From Taudactylus pleione (lineage: Eukaryota > Chordata > Amphibia > Anura > Myobatrachidae), in the NCBI GenBank assembly GCA_031769625.1, contig JAUIMM010002021.1, forward strand, positions 1,302,001 to 1,366,000: a stretch of 64,000 bases of DNA, given 5' to 3'. The notes beneath the pieces are model-generated. The model searched no databases, was not told where the DNA came from, and saw only the letters and a program-made list of their open reading frames with translations. Made by a program: the position numbers and the translations under genes. This document shows, in pieces, positions 1 through 13,200 of this stretch (positions are counted from its first letter, which is position 1; every line of letters begins with the position of its first letter).

Positions 1-734
1 GGGAGAAAAACCATTTCACATCACATTTGTGGGTCTTGGTCTTCAACACATCTAGTGAAATTTTGAGCTGTCTGTGTTTGCTACAAGAGGAGATAACACA
101 AAGTATGCGCTTTTGTGTTTCCATTGCTTTCAATGCATTTTGGCCTCAAACGTGCATTTGCTGTTTTCTCTTAAACGCAACATGGGAGAAAAACCATTTC
201 ACATCACATTTGTGGGTCTTGGTCTTCAACACATCCAGTGAAATTTTGAGCTGTCTGTGTTTGCTACAAGAGGAGATATCACAAAGTATGCGCTTTTGTT
301 ATTTCCATTGCTTTCAATACATTTTGGCCTAAAACTTGCATTTGCTGTTTTCTCTTAAACGCAACATGGGAGAAAAACCATTTCACATCAAATTTCTGGG
401 TCTTGGTCTTCAACACATCCAGTGAAATTTTGAGCTGTCTGTGTTTGCTACAAGAGGAGATATCACAAAGTATGCGCTTTTGTGTTTCCATTGCTTTCAA
501 TGCATTTTGGCCTCAAACGTGCATTTGCTGTTTTCTCTTAAACGCAACATGGGAGAAAAACCATTTCACATCACATTTGTGGGTCTTGGTCTTCAACACA
601 TCCAGTGAAATTTTGAGCTGTCTATGTTTGCTACAAGAGGAGATATCACAAAGTATGCGCTTTTGTTGTTTTCATTGCTTTCAATGCATTTTGGCCTAAA
701 GCGTGCATTTGCTGTTTTCTCTTAAACGCAACAT

Positions 735-918
735 GGGAGAAAAACCATTTCACATCACATTTGTGGGTCTTGGTCTTCAACACATCCAGTGAAATTTTGA
801 GCTGTCTGTGTTTGCTACAAGAGGAGATATCACAAAGTATGCGCTTTTGTTGTTTTCATTGCTTTCAATGCATTTTGGCCTAAAACGTGCATTTGCTGTT
901 TTCTCTTAAACGCAACAT
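735..918 (+). repeat. Reference satellite monomer (type I, 184 bp)
   Basis: This copy is one of the commonest types and serves as the numbering reference. It has 36 G, 35 C, 66 T and 47 A (38.6% GC) and three CpG sites, at monomer positions 108-109, 152-153 and 177-178. Landmarks are a GGTCTT direct doublet at 32-43, an EcoRV-type GATATC at 92-97, an NsiI-type ATGCAT at 134-139, a GGCC at 143-146 and a dyad at 148-168. Positions 54-95 are almost invariant in the window. Most diagnostic differences lie at 24, 34-35, 53 and 96-178. The phase (starting at GGGAG) is arbitrary. Confidence 0.95.
882..902. other. Imperfect dyad in every monomer (example copy)
   Basis: Monomer positions 148-168 hold AAAAC and GTTTT arms enclosing GCA-TT-TGC, so eight base pairs of stem can form with a GT opposite T bulge. 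The copy shown is in the reference monomer. Type L monomers carry GAGC in place of GTGC, which adds an AGCA/TGCT pair and lengthens the stem to nine pairs with one bulged base. The C148 change in E and F monomers alters the outermost A of the left arm, and T153 (A, D) falls in the bulge, so the core stem survives in most types. Cruciform potential is inference. Confidence 0.6.
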
Positions 919-2942
919 GGGAGAAAAACCATTTCACATCACATTTGTGGGTCTTGGTCTTCAACACATCCAGTGAAATTTTGAGCTGTCTGTGTTTGCT
1001 ACAAGAGGAGATATCACAAAGTATGCGCTTTTGTTATTTCCATTGCTTTCAATGTATTTTGGCCTAAAACTTGCATTTGCTGTTTTCTCTTAAACTCAAC
1101 ATGGGAGAAAAACCATTTCACATCACATTTGTGGGTTTTGGTCTTCAACACATCCAGTGAAATTTTGAGCTGTCTGTGTTTGCTACAAGAGGAGATATCA
1201 CAAAGTATGCGCTTTTGTTGTTTCCATTGCTTTCAAAGCATTTTGGCCTCAAACGTGCATTTGCTGTTTTCTCTTAAACGCAACATGGGAGAAAAACCAT
1301 TTCACATCACATTTGTGGGGTTTGGTCTTCAACACATCCAGTGAAATTTTGAGCTGTCTGTGTTTGCTACAAGAGGAGATATCACAAATTATGCGCTTTT
1401 GTTATTTCCATTGCTTTCAATGTATTTTGGCCTAAAACTTGCATTTGCTGTTTTCTCTTAAACGCAACATGGGAGAAAAACCATTTCACATCACATTTGT
1501 GGGTCTTGGTCTTCAACACATCCAGTGAAATTTTGAGCTGTCTGTGTTTGCTACAAGAGGAGATATCACAAAGTATGCGCTTTTCTTGTTTCCATTGCTT
1601 TCAAAGCATTTTGGCCTAAAACGTGCATTTGCTGTTTTCTCTTAAACGCAACATGGGAGAAAAACCATTTCACATCACATTTGTGGGTCTTGGTCTTCAA
1701 CACATCCAGTGAAATTTTGAGCTGTCTGTGTTTGCTACAAGAGGAGATATCACAAAGTATGCGCTTTTGTTGTTTTCATTGCTTTCAATGCATTTTGGCC
1801 TAAAACGTGCATTTGCTGTTTTCTCTTAAACGCAACATGGGAGAAAAACCATTTCACATCACATTTGTGGGTCTTGGTCTTCAACACATCTAGTGAAATT
1901 TTGAGCTGTCTGTGTTTGCTACAAGAGGAGATATCACAAAGTATGCGCTTTTGTTATTTCCATTGCTTTCAATGCATTTTGGCCTAAAACTTGCATTTGC
2001 TGTTTTCTCTTAAATGCAACATGGGAGAAAAACCATTTCACATCAGATTTGTGGGTTTTGGTCTTCAACACATCCAGTGAAATTTTGAGCTGTCTGTGTT
2101 TGCTACAAGAGGAGATAACACAAAGTATGCGCTTTTGTTGTTTCCATTGCTTTCAATGCATTTTGGCCTAAAACGTGCATTTGCTGTTTTCTCTTAAAAT
2201 CAACATGGGAGAAAAACCATTTCACATCACATTTGTGGGTCTTGGTCTTCAACACATCCAGTGAAATTTTGAGCTGTCTGTGTTTGCTACAAGAGGAGAT
2301 ATCACAAAGTATGCGCTTTTGTTATTTCCATTGCTTTCAATGTATTTTGGCCTAAAACTTGCATTTGCTGTTTTCTCTTAAACGCAACATGGGAGAAAAA
2401 CCATTTCACATCACATTTGTGGGTTTTGGTCTTCAACACATCCAGTGAAATTTTGAGCTGTCTGTGTTTGCTACAAGAGGAGATATCACAAAGTATGCGC
2501 TTTTGTTGTTTCCATTGCTTTCAAAGCATTTTGGCCTCAAACGTGCATTTGCTGTTTTCTCTTAAACGCAACATGGGAGAAAAACCATTTCACATCACAT
2601 TTGTGGGGTTTGGTCTTCAACACATCCAGTGAAATTTTGAGCTGTCTGTGTTTGCTACAAGAGGAGATATCACAAAGTATGCGCTTTTGTTATTTCCATT
2701 GCTTTCAATGTATTTTGGCCTAAAACTTGCATTTGCTGTTTTCTCTTAAACGCAACATGGGAGAAAAACCATTTCACATCACATTTGTGGGGTTTGGTCT
2801 TCAACACATCCAGTGAAATTTTGAGCTGTCTGTGTTTGCTACAAGAGGAGATATCACAAAGTATGCGCTTTTGTTATTTCCATTGCTTTCAATGCATTTT
2901 GGCCTAAAACGTGCATTTGCTGTTTTCTCTTAAACGCAACAT

Positions 2943-5884
2943 GGGAGAAAAACCATTTCACATCACATTTGTGGGTCTTGGTCTTCAACACATCTAGTGA
3001 AATTTTGAGCTGTCTGTGTTTGCTACAAGAGGAGATAACACAAAGTATGCGCTTTTGTGTTTCCATTGCTTTCAATGCATTTTGGCCTCAAACGTGCATT
3101 TGCTGTTTTCTCTTAAACGCAACATGGGAGAAAAACCATTTCACATCACATTTGTGGGTCTTGGTCTTCAACACATCCAGTGAAATTTTGAGCTGTCTGT
3201 GTTTGCTACAAGAGGAGATATCACAAAGTATGCGCTTTTGTTATTTCCATTGCTTTCAATACATTTTGGCCTAAAACTTGCATTTGCTGTTTTCTCTTAA
3301 ACGCAACATGGGAGAAAAACCATTTCACATCAAATTTCTGGGTCTTGGTCTTCAACACATCCAGTGAAATTTTGAGCTGTCTGTGTTTGCTACAAGAGGA
3401 GATATCACAAAGTATGCGCTTTTGTGTTTCCATTGCTTTCAATGCATTTTGGCCTCAAACGTGCATTTGCTGTTTTCTCTTAAACGCAACATGGGAGAAA
3501 AACCATTTCACATCACATTTGTGGGTCTTGGTCTTCAACACATCCAGTGAAATTTTGAGCTGTCTATGTTTGCTACAAGAGGAGATATCACAAAGTATGC
3601 GCTTTTGTTGTTTTCATTGCTTTCAATGCATTTTGGCCTAAAGCGTGCATTTGCTGTTTTCTCTTAAACGCAACATGGGAGAAAAACCATTTCACATCAC
3701 ATTTGTGGGTCTTGGTCTTCAACACATCCAGTGAAATTTTGAGCTGTCTGTGTTTGCTACAAGAGGAGATATCACAAAGTATGCGCTTTTGTTGTTTTCA
3801 TTGCTTTCAATGCATTTTGGCCTAAAACGTGCATTTGCTGTTTTCTCTTAAACGCAACATGGGAGAAAAACCATTTCACATCACATTTGTGGGTCTTGGT
3901 CTTCAACACATCCAGTGAAATTTTGAGCTGTCTGTGTTTGCTACAAGAGGAGATATCACAAAGTATGCGCTTTTGTTATTTCCATTGCTTTCAATGTATT
4001 TTGGCCTAAAACTTGCATTTGCTGTTTTCTCTTAAACGCAACATGGGAGAAAAACCATTTCACATCACATTTGTGGGTTTTGGTCTTCAACACATCCAGT
4101 GAAATTTTGAGCTGTCTGTGTTTGCTACAAGAGGAGATATCACAAAGTATGCGCTTTTGTTGTTTCCATTGCTTTCAAAGCATTTTGGCCTCAAACGTGC
4201 ATTTGCTGTTTTCTCTTAAACGCAACATGGGAGAAAAACCATTTCACATCACATTTGTGGGGTTTGGTCTTCAACACATCCAGTGAAATTTTGAGCTGTC
4301 TGTGTTTGCTACAAGAGGAGATATCACAAAGTATGCGCTTTTGTTATTTCCATTGCTTTCAATGTATTTTGGCCTAAAACTTGCATTTGCTGTTTTCTCT
4401 TAAACGCAACATGGGAGAAAAACCATTTCACATCACATTTGTGGGTCTTGGTCTTCAACACATCCAGTGAAATTTTGAGCTGTCTGTGTTTGCTACAAGA
4501 GGAGATATCACAAAGTATGCGCTTTTCTTGTTTCCATTGCTTTCAAAGCATTTTGGCCTAAAACGTGCATTTGCTGTTTTCTCTTAAACGCAACATGGGA
4601 GAAAAACCATTTCACATCACATTTGTGGGTCTTGGTCTTCAACACATCCAGTGAAATTTTGAGCTGTCTGTGTTTGCTACAAGAGGAGATATCACAAAGT
4701 ATGCGCTTTTGTTGTTTTCATTGCTTTCAATGCATTTTGGCCTAAAACGTGCATTTGCTGTTTTCTCTTAAACGCAACATGGGAGAAAAACCATTTCACA
4801 TCACATTTGTGGGTCTTGGTCTTCAACACATCTAGTGAAATTTTGAGCTGTCTGTGTTTGCTACAAGAGGAGATATCACAAAGTATGCGCTTTTGTTATT
4901 TCCATTGCTTTCAATGCATTTTGGCCTAAAACTTGCATTTGCTGTTTTCTCTTAAATGCAACATGGGAGAAAAACCATTTCACATCAGATTTGTGGGTTT
5001 TGGTCTTCAACACATCCAGTGAAATTTTGAGCTGTCTGTGTTTGCTACAAGAGGAGATAACACAAAGTATGCGCTTTTGTTGTTTCCATTGCTTTCAATG
5101 CATTTTGGCCTAAAACGTGCATTTGCTGTTTTCTCTTAAAATCAACATGGGAGAAAAACCATTTCACATTACATTTGTGGGTCTTGGTCTTCAACACATC
5201 CAGTGAAATTTTGAGCTGTCTGTGTTTGCTACAAGAGGAGATATCACAAAGTATGCGCTTTTGTTATTTCCATTGCTTTCAATGTATTTTGGCCTAAAAC
5301 TTGCATTTGCTGTTTTCTCTTAAACGCAACATGGGAGAAAAACCATTTCACATCACATTTGTGGGTTTTGGTCTTCAACACATCCAGTGAAATTTTGAGC
5401 TGTCTGTGTTTGCTACAAGAGGAGATATCACAAAGTATGCGCTTTTGTTGTTTCCATTGCTTTCAAAGCATTTTGGCCTCAAACGTGCATTTGCTGTTTT
5501 CTCTTAAACGCAACATGGGAGAAAAACCATTTCACATCACATTTGTGGGGTTTGGTCTTCAACACATCCAGTGAAATTTTGAGCTGTCTGTGTTTGCTAC
5601 AAGAGGAGATATCACAAAGTATGCGCTTTTGTTATTTCCATTGCTTTCAATGTATTTTGGCCTAAAACTTGCATTTGCTGTTTTCTCTTAAACGCAACAT
5701 GGGAGAAAAACCATTTCACATCACATTTGTGGGGTTTGGTCTTCAACACATCCAGTGAAATTTTGAGCTGTCTGTGTTTGCTACAAGAGGAGATATCACA
5801 AAGTATGCGCTTTTGTTATTTCCATTGCTTTCAATGCATTTTGGCCTAAAACGTGCATTTGCTGTTTTCTCTTAAACGCAACAT
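2943..5884 (+). repeat. 16-monomer HOR, copy 2 (2942 bp)
   Basis: This is a head-to-tail copy of bases 1-2942 at an offset of exactly 2942. It carries the same rare private changes, such as the CTATG change at 3566 (matching 624) and the AAGCG change in the same monomer. It lacks the T at 1096 and the T at 1389, and has its own T at 5170. About 99.9% identity over nearly 3 kb indicates a recent tandem duplication or recent homogenisation. The order is not continued after 5884, so the 16-mer is present only twice here, although more copies may lie upstream of the window. Confidence 0.95.
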
Positions 5885-6987
5885 GGGAGAAAAACCATTT
5901 CACATCACATTTGTGGGTCTTGGTCTTCAACACATCTAGTGAAATTTTGAGCTGTCTGTGTTTGCTACAAGAGGAGATATCACAAAGTATGCGCTTTTGT
6001 TATTTCCATTGCTTTCAATGCATTTTGGCCTAAAACTTGCATTTGCTGTTTTCTCTTAAATGCAACATGGGAGAAAAACCATTTCACATCAGATTTGTGG
6101 GTTTTGGTCTTCAACACATCCAGTGAAATTTTGAGCTGTCTGTGTTTGCTACAAGAGGAGATAACACAAAGTATGCGCTTTTGTTGTTTCCATTGCTTTC
6201 AATGCATTTTGGCCTAAAACGTGCATTTGCTGTTTTCTCTTAAACGCAACATGGGAGAAAAACCATTTCACATCACATTTGTGGGTTTTGGTCTTCAACA
6301 CATCAAGTGAAATTTTGAGCTGTCTGTGTTTGCTACAAGAGGAGATATCACAAAGTATGCGCTTTTGTTGTTTCCATTGCTTTCAAAGCATTTTGGCCTC
6401 AAACGTGCATTTGCTGTTTTCTCTTAAACGCAACATGGGAGAAAAACCATTTCACATCACATTTGTGGGGTTTGGTCTTCAACACATCCAGTGAAATTTT
6501 GAGCTGTCTGTGTTTGCTACAAGAGGAGATATCACAAAGTATGCGCTTTTTTTTTTCCATTGCTTTCAATGTATTTTGGCCTAAAACTTGCATTTGCTGT
6601 TTTCTCTTAAACGCAACATGGGAGAAAAACCATTTCACATCACATTTGTGGGTCTTGGTCTTCAACACATCCAGTGAAATTTTGAGCTGTCTGTGTTTGC
6701 TACAAGAGGAGATATCACAAAGTATGCGCTTTTCTTGTTTCCATTGCTTTCAAAGCATTTTGGCCTAAAACGTGCATTTGCTGTTTTCTCTTAAACGCAA
6801 CATGGGAGAAAAACCATTTCACATCACATTTGTGGGTCTTGGTCTTCAACACATCCAGTGAAATTTTGAGCTGTCTGTGTTTGCTACAAGAGGAGATATC
6901 ACAAAGTATGCGCTTTTGTTGTTTTCATTGCTTTCAATGCATTTTGGCCTAAAACGTGCATTTGCTGTTTTCTCTTAAACGCAACAT
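5885..6987 (+). repeat. Six-monomer junction A-B-F-J-H-I
   Basis: Monomers start at 5885, 6069, 6253, 6437, 6620 and 6804. This segment joins the 2942-bp HOR to the 3310-bp HOR. It resembles the A-B-D-F-G-H-I material of the first HOR, except that the G position is filled by the ten-T J monomer. The F copy at 6253 has CATCAAGTG where nearly all others have CATCCAGTG. The F-J-H-I string recurs six more times from 24827 onward. Confidence 0.85.
6253..6987 (+). repeat. F-J-H-I cassette 1 (735 bp)
   Basis: The cassette is four monomers of 184, 183, 184 and 184 bp. The J monomer at 6437 has ten consecutive T where other types have TTTTGTTATTT or similar, one base shorter. H has CTTTTCTTGTTTCC. 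F and H share the AAAGCATT change. It lies between an A-B pair and the start of the 3310-bp HOR. Confidence 0.88.
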
Positions 6988-9900
6988 GGGAGAAAAACCA
7001 TTTCACATCACATTTGTGGGTCTTGGTCTTCAACACATCTAGTGAAATTTTGAGCTGTCTGTGTTTGCTACAAGAGGAGATATCACAAAGTATGCGCTTT
7101 TGTTATTTCCATTGCTTTCAATGCATTTTGGCCTAAAACTTGCATTTGCTGTTTTCTCTTAAATGCAACATGGGAGAAAAACCATTTCACATCAGATTTG
7201 TGGGTTTTGGTCTTCAACACATCCAGTGAAATTTTGAGCTGTCTGTGTTTGCTACAAGAGGAGATAACACAAAGTATGCGCTTTTGTTGTTTCCATTGCT
7301 TTCAATGCATTTTGGCCTAAAACGTGCATTTGCTGTTTTCTCTTAAACGCAACATGGGAGAAAAACCATTTCACATCACATTTGTGGGTCTTGGTCTTCA
7401 ACACATCCAGTGAAATTTTGAGCTGTCTGTGTTTGCTACAAGAGGAGATATCACAAAGTATGCACTTTTGTTGTTTTCATTGCTTTCAATGCATTTTGGC
7501 CTAAAACGTGCATTTGCTGTTTTCTCTTAAACGCAACATGGGAGAAAAACCATTTCACATCACATTTGTGGGTCTTGGTCTTCAACACATCCAGTGAAAT
7601 TTTGAGCTGTCTGTGTTTGCTACAAGAGGAGATATCACAAAGTATGCGCTTTAGTTATTTCCATTGCTTTCAATGTATTTTGGCCTAAAACTTGCATTTG
7701 CTGTTTTCTCTTAAACGCAACATGGGAGAAAAACCATTTCACATCACATTTGTGGGTTTTGGTCTTCAACACATCCAGTGAAATTTTGAGCTGTCTGTGT
7801 TTGCTACAAGAGGAGATAACACAAAGTATGCGCTTTTGTGTTTCCATTGCTTTCAATGCATTTTGGCCTCAAACGTGCATTTGCTGTTTTCTCTTAAACG
7901 CAACATGGGAGAAAAACCATTTCACATCATATTTGTGGGTTTTGGTCTTCAACACATCCAGTGAAATTTTGAGCTGTCTGTGTTTGCTACAAGAGGAGAT
8001 ATCACAAAGTATGCGCTTTTGTTATTTCCATTGCTTTCAATGTATTTTGGCCTAAAACTTGCATTTGCTGTTTTCTCTTAAACGCAACATGGGAGAAAAA
8101 CCATTTCACATCACATTTGTGGGTCTTGGTCTTCAACACATCCAGTGAAATTTTGAGCTGTCTGTGTTTGCTACAAGAGGAGATATCACAAAGTATGCGC
8201 TTTTGTTGTTTTCATTGCTTTCAATGCATTTTGGCCTAAAACGTGCATTTGCTGTTTTCTCTTAAACGCAACATGGGAGAAAAACCATTTCACATCACAT
8301 TTGTGGGTCTTGGTCTTCAACACATCCAGTGAAATTTTGAGCTGTCTGTGTTTGCTACAAGAGGAGATATCACAAAGTATGCGCTTTTGTTATTTCCATT
8401 GCTTTCAATGCATTTTGGCCTAAAACGTGCATTTGCTGTTTTCTCTTAAACGCAACATGGGAGAAAAACCATTTCACATCACATTTGTGGGTCTTGGTCT
8501 TCAACACATCCAGTGAAATTTTGAGCTGTCTGTGTTTGCTACAAGAGGAGATATCACAAAGTATGCGCTTTTCTTGTTTCCATTGCTTTCAAAGCATTTT
8601 GGCCTAAAACGTGCATTTGCTGTTTTCTCTTAAACGCAAAATGGGAGAAAAACCATTTCACATCACATTTGTGGGTCTTGGTCTTCAACACATCCAGTGA
8701 AATTTTGAGCTGTCTGTGTTTGCTACAAGAGGAGATATCACAAAGTATGCGCTTTTGTTGTTTTCATTGCTTTCAATGCATTTTGGCCTAAAACGTGCAT
8801 TTGCTGTTTTCTCTTAAACGCAACATGGGAGAAAAACCATTTCACATCACATTTGTGGGTCTTGGTCTTCAACACATCTAGTGAAATTTTGAGCTGTCTG
8901 TGTTTGCTACAAGAGGAGATATCACAAAGTATGCGCTTTTGTTATTTCCATTGCTTTCAATGCATTTTGGCCTAAAACTTGCATTTGCTGTTTTCTCTTA
9001 AATGCAACATGGGAGAAAAACCATTTCACATCAGATTTGTAGGTTTTGGTCTTCAACACATCCAGTGAAATTTTGAGCTGTCTGTGTTTGCTACAAGAGG
9101 AGATAACACAAAGTATGCGCTTTTGTTGTTTCCATTGCTTTCAATGCATTTTGGCCTAAAACGTGCATTTGCTGTTTTCTCTTAAACGCAACATGGGAGA
9201 AAAACCATTTCACATCACATTTGTGGGTCTTGGTCTTCAACACATCCAGTGAAATTTTGAGCTGTCTGTGTTTGCTACAAGAGGAGATATCACAAAGTAT
9301 GCACTTTTGTTGTTTTCATTGCTTTCAATGCATTTTGGCCTAAAACGTGCATTTGCTGTTTTCTCTTAAACGCAACATGGGAGAAAAACCATTTCACATC
9401 ACATTTGTGGGTCTTGGTCTTCAACACATCCAGTGAAATTTTGAGCTGTCTGTGTTTGCTACAAGAGGAGATATCACAAAGTATGCGCTTTAGTTATTTC
9501 CATTGCTTTCAATGTATTTTGGCCTAAAACTTGCATTTGCTGTTTTCTCTTAAACGCAACATGGGAGAAAAACCATTTCACATCACATTTGTGGGTTTTG
9601 GTCTTCAACACATCCAGTGAAATTTTGAGCTGTCTGTGTTTGCTACAAGAGGAGATAACACAAAGTATGCGCTTTTGTGTTTCCATTGCTTTCAATGCAT
9701 TTTGGCCTCAAACGTGCATTTGCTGTTTTCTCTTAAACGCAACATGGGAGAAAAACCATTTCACATCATATTTGTGGGTTTTGGTCTTCAACACATCCAG
9801 TGAAATTTTGAGCTGTCTGTGTTTGCTACAAGAGGAGATATCACAAAGTATGCGCTTTTGTTATTTCCATTGCTTTCAATGTATTTTGGCCTAAAACTTG

Positions 9901-10297
9901 CATTTGCTGTTTTCTCTTAAACGCAACATGGGAGAAAAACCATTTCACATCACATTTGTGGGTCTTGGTCTTCAACACATCCAGTGAAATTTTGAGCTGT
10001 CTGTGTTTGCTACAAGAGGAGATATCACAAAGTATGCGCTTTTGTTGTTTTCATTGCTTTCAATGCATTTTGGCCTAAAACGTGCATTTGCTGTTTTCTC
10101 TTAAACGCAACATGGGAGAAAAACCATTTCACATCACATTTGTGGGTCTTGGTCTTCAACACATCCAGTGAAATTTTGAGCTGTCTGTGTTTGCTACAAG
10201 AGGAGATATCACAAAGTATGCGCTTTTGTTATTTCCATTGCTTTCAATGCATTTTGGCCTAAAACGTGCATTTGCTGTTTTCTCTTAAACGCAACAT
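6988..10297 (+). repeat. 18-monomer HOR, copy 1 (3310 bp)
   Basis: The unit is a 10-mer (6988-8826: A, B, C, D, E, D, I, X, H, I) followed by an 8-mer (8827-10297: A, B, C, D, E, D, I, X). The first D of each has CTTTAGTTATTTCC, and the second D has CATATTT at the front. The first monomer after H follows CAAAATGGG in place of CAACATGGG. The next 3310 bases repeat it. The first A, B and E copies lack three changes seen one period later (CAGTGC, GCCCTC, TAGGTT patterns), so the exact register of the ancestral unit is uncertain. Confidence 0.9.
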
Positions 10298-13200
10298 GGG
10301 AGAAAAACCATTTCACATCACATTTGTGGGTCTTGGTCTTCAACACATCTAGTGAAATTTTGAGCTGTCTGTGTTTGCTACAAGAGGAGATATCACAAAG
10401 TATGCGCTTTTGTTATTTCCATTGCTTTCAGTGCATTTTGGCCTAAAACTTGCATTTGCTGTTTTCTCTTAAATGCAACATGGGAGAAAAACCATTTCAC
10501 ATCAGATTTGTGGGTTTTGGTCTTCAACACATCCAGTGAAATTTTGAGCTGTCTGTGTTTGCTACAAGAGGAGATAACACAAAGTATGCGCTTTTGTTGT
10601 TTCCATTGCTTTCAATGCATTTTGGCCTAAAACGTGCATTTGCTGTTTTCTCTTAAACGCAACATGGGAGAAAAACCATTTCACATCACATTTGTGGGTC
10701 TTGGTCTTCAACACATCCAGTGAAATTTTGAGCTGTCTGTGTTTGCTACAAGAGGAGATATCACAAAGTATGCACTTTTGTTGTTTTCATTGCTTTCAAT
10801 GCATTTTGGCCTAAAACGTGCATTTGCTGTTTTCTCTTAAACGCAACATGGGAGAAAAACCATTTCACATCACATTTGTGGGTCTTGGTCTTCAACACAT
10901 CCAGTGAAATTTTGAGCTGTCTGTGTTTGCTACAAGAGGAGATATCACAAAGTATGCGCTTTAGTTATTTCCATTGCTTTCAATGTATTTTGGCCTAAAA
11001 CTTGCATTTGCTGTTTTCTCTTAAACGCAACATGGGAGAAAAACCATTTCACATCACATTTGTGGGTTTTGGTCTTCAACACATCCAGTGAAATTTTGAG
11101 CTGTCTGTGTTTGCTACAAGAGGAGATAACACAAAGTATGCGCTTTTGTGTTTCCATTGCTTTCAATGCATTTTGCCCTCAAACGTGCATTTGCTGTTTT
11201 CTCTTAAACGCAACATGGGAGAAAAACCATTTCACATCATATTTGTGGGTTTTGGTCTTCAACACATCCAGTGAAATTTTGAGCTGTCTGTGTTTGCTAC
11301 AAGAGGAGATATCACAAAGTATGCGCTTTTGTTATTTCCATTGCTTTCAATGTATTTTGGCCTAAAACTTGCATTTGCTGTTTTCTCTTAAACGCAACAT
11401 GGGAGAAAAACCATTTCACATCACATTTGTGGGTCTTGGTCTTCAACACATCCAGTGAAATTTTGAGCTGTCTGTGTTTGCTACAAGAGGAGATATCACA
11501 AAGTATGCGCTTTTGTTGTTTTCATTGCTTTCAATGCATTTTGGCCTAAAACGTGCATTTGCTGTTTTCTCTTAAACGCAACATGGGAGAAAAACCATTT
11601 CACATCACATTTGTGGGTCTTGGTCTTCAACACATCCAGTGAAATTTTGAGCTGTCTGTGTTTGCTACAAGAGGAGATATCACAAAGTATGCGCTTTTGT
11701 TATTTCCATTGCTTTCAATGCATTTTGGCCTAAAACGTGCATTTGCTGTTTTCTCTTAAACGCAACATGGGAGAAAAACCATTTCACATCACATTTGTGG
11801 GTCTTGGTCTTCAACACATCCAGTGAAATTTTGAGCTGTCTGTGTTTGCTACAAGAGGAGATATCACAAAGTATGCGCTTTTCTTGTTTCCATTGCTTTC
11901 AAAGCATTTTGGCCTAAAACGTGCATTTGCTGTTTTCTCTTAAACGCAAAATGGGAGAAAAACCATTTCACATCACATTTGTGGGTCTTGGTCTTCAACA
12001 CATCCAGTGAAATTTTGAGCTGTCTGTGTTTGCTACAAGAGGAGATATCACAAAGTATGCGCTTTTGTTGTTTTCATTGCTTTCAATGCATTTTGGCCTA
12101 AAACGTGCATTTGCTGTTTTCTCTTAAACGCAACATGGGAGAAAAACCATTTCACATCACATTTGTGGGTCTTGGTCTTCAACACATCTAGTGAAATTTT
12201 GAGCTGTCTGTGTTTGCTACAAGAGGAGATATCACAAAGTATGCGCTTTTGTTATTTCCATTGCTTTCAATGCATTTTGGCCTAAAACTTGCATTTGCTG
12301 TTTTCTCTTAAATGCAACATGGGAGAAAAACCATTTCACATCAGATTTGTAGGTTTTGGTCTTCAACACATCCAGTGAAATTTTGAGCTGTCTGTGTTTG
12401 CTACAAGAGGAGATAACACAAAGTATGCGCTTTTGTTGTTTCCATTGCTTTCAATGCATTTTGGCCTAAAACGTGCATTTGCTGTTTTCTCTTAAACGCA
12501 ACATGGGAGAAAAACCATTTCACATCACATTTGTGGGTCTTGGTCTTCAACACATCCAGTGAAATTTTGAGCTGTCTGTGTTTGCTACAAGAGGAGATAT
12601 CACAAAGTATGCACTTTTGTTGTTTTCATTGCTTTCAATGCATTTTGGCCTAAAACGTGCATTTGCTGTTTTCTCTTAAACGCAACATGGGAGAAAAACC
12701 ATTTCACATCACATTTGTGGGTCTTGGTCTTCAACACATCCAGTGAAATTTTGAGCTGTCTGTGTTTGCTACAAGAGGAGATATCACAAAGTATGCGCTT
12801 TAGTTATTTCCATTGCTTTCAATGTATTTTGGCCTAAAACTTGCATTTGCTGTTTTCTCTTAAACGCAACATGGGAGAAAAACCATTTCACATCACATTT
12901 GTGGGTTTTGGTCTTCAACACATCCAGTGAAATTTTGAGCTGTCTGTGTTTGCTACAAGAGGAGATAACACAAAGTATGCGCTTTTGTGTTTCCATTGCT
13001 TTCAATGCATTTTGGCCTCAAACGTGCATTTGCTGTTTTCTCTTAAACGCAACATGGGAGAAAAACCATTTCACATCACATTTGTGGGTTTTGGTCTTCA
13101 ACACATCCAGTGAAATTTTGAGCTGTCTGTGTTTGCTACAAGAGGAGATATCACAAAGTATGCGCTTTTGTTATTTCCATTGCTTTCAATGTATTTTGGC

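Larger units (their letters stand above)
1..2942 (+). repeat. 16-monomer HOR, copy 1 (2942 bp)
   Basis: The sixteen monomers start at 1, 184, 368, 551, 735, 919, 1103, 1287, 1471, 1655, 1839, 2023, 2207, 2391, 2575 and 2759. The first and third are 183 bp (one base lost near 116-118). Order: E-like with T53; an A118 copy with ATACAT; a 183-bp copy with AAATTTCTG; an I variant with CTATG; then I, D, F, G, H, I, A, B, D, F, G, and a G variant with C137. The next 2942 bases repeat this order. By eye three substitutions separate the copies: T at 1096, T at 1389, and the C at 2228 that is T at 5170. Confidence 0.95.

Noticed and set aside
32..43. GGTCTT doublet as a microsatellite
   Set aside because: Only two units are present in nearly every monomer; the sole length change is the TTCT insertion at 36230 and 53338, so it is a minor internal motif.
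6548..6557. Ten-T run as an RNA polymerase III terminator or a poly(A) tail of a retroelement
   Set aside because: The run replaces TTTTGTTATTT in an otherwise normal monomer, with no upstream promoter boxes that I can support and no target-site duplication.
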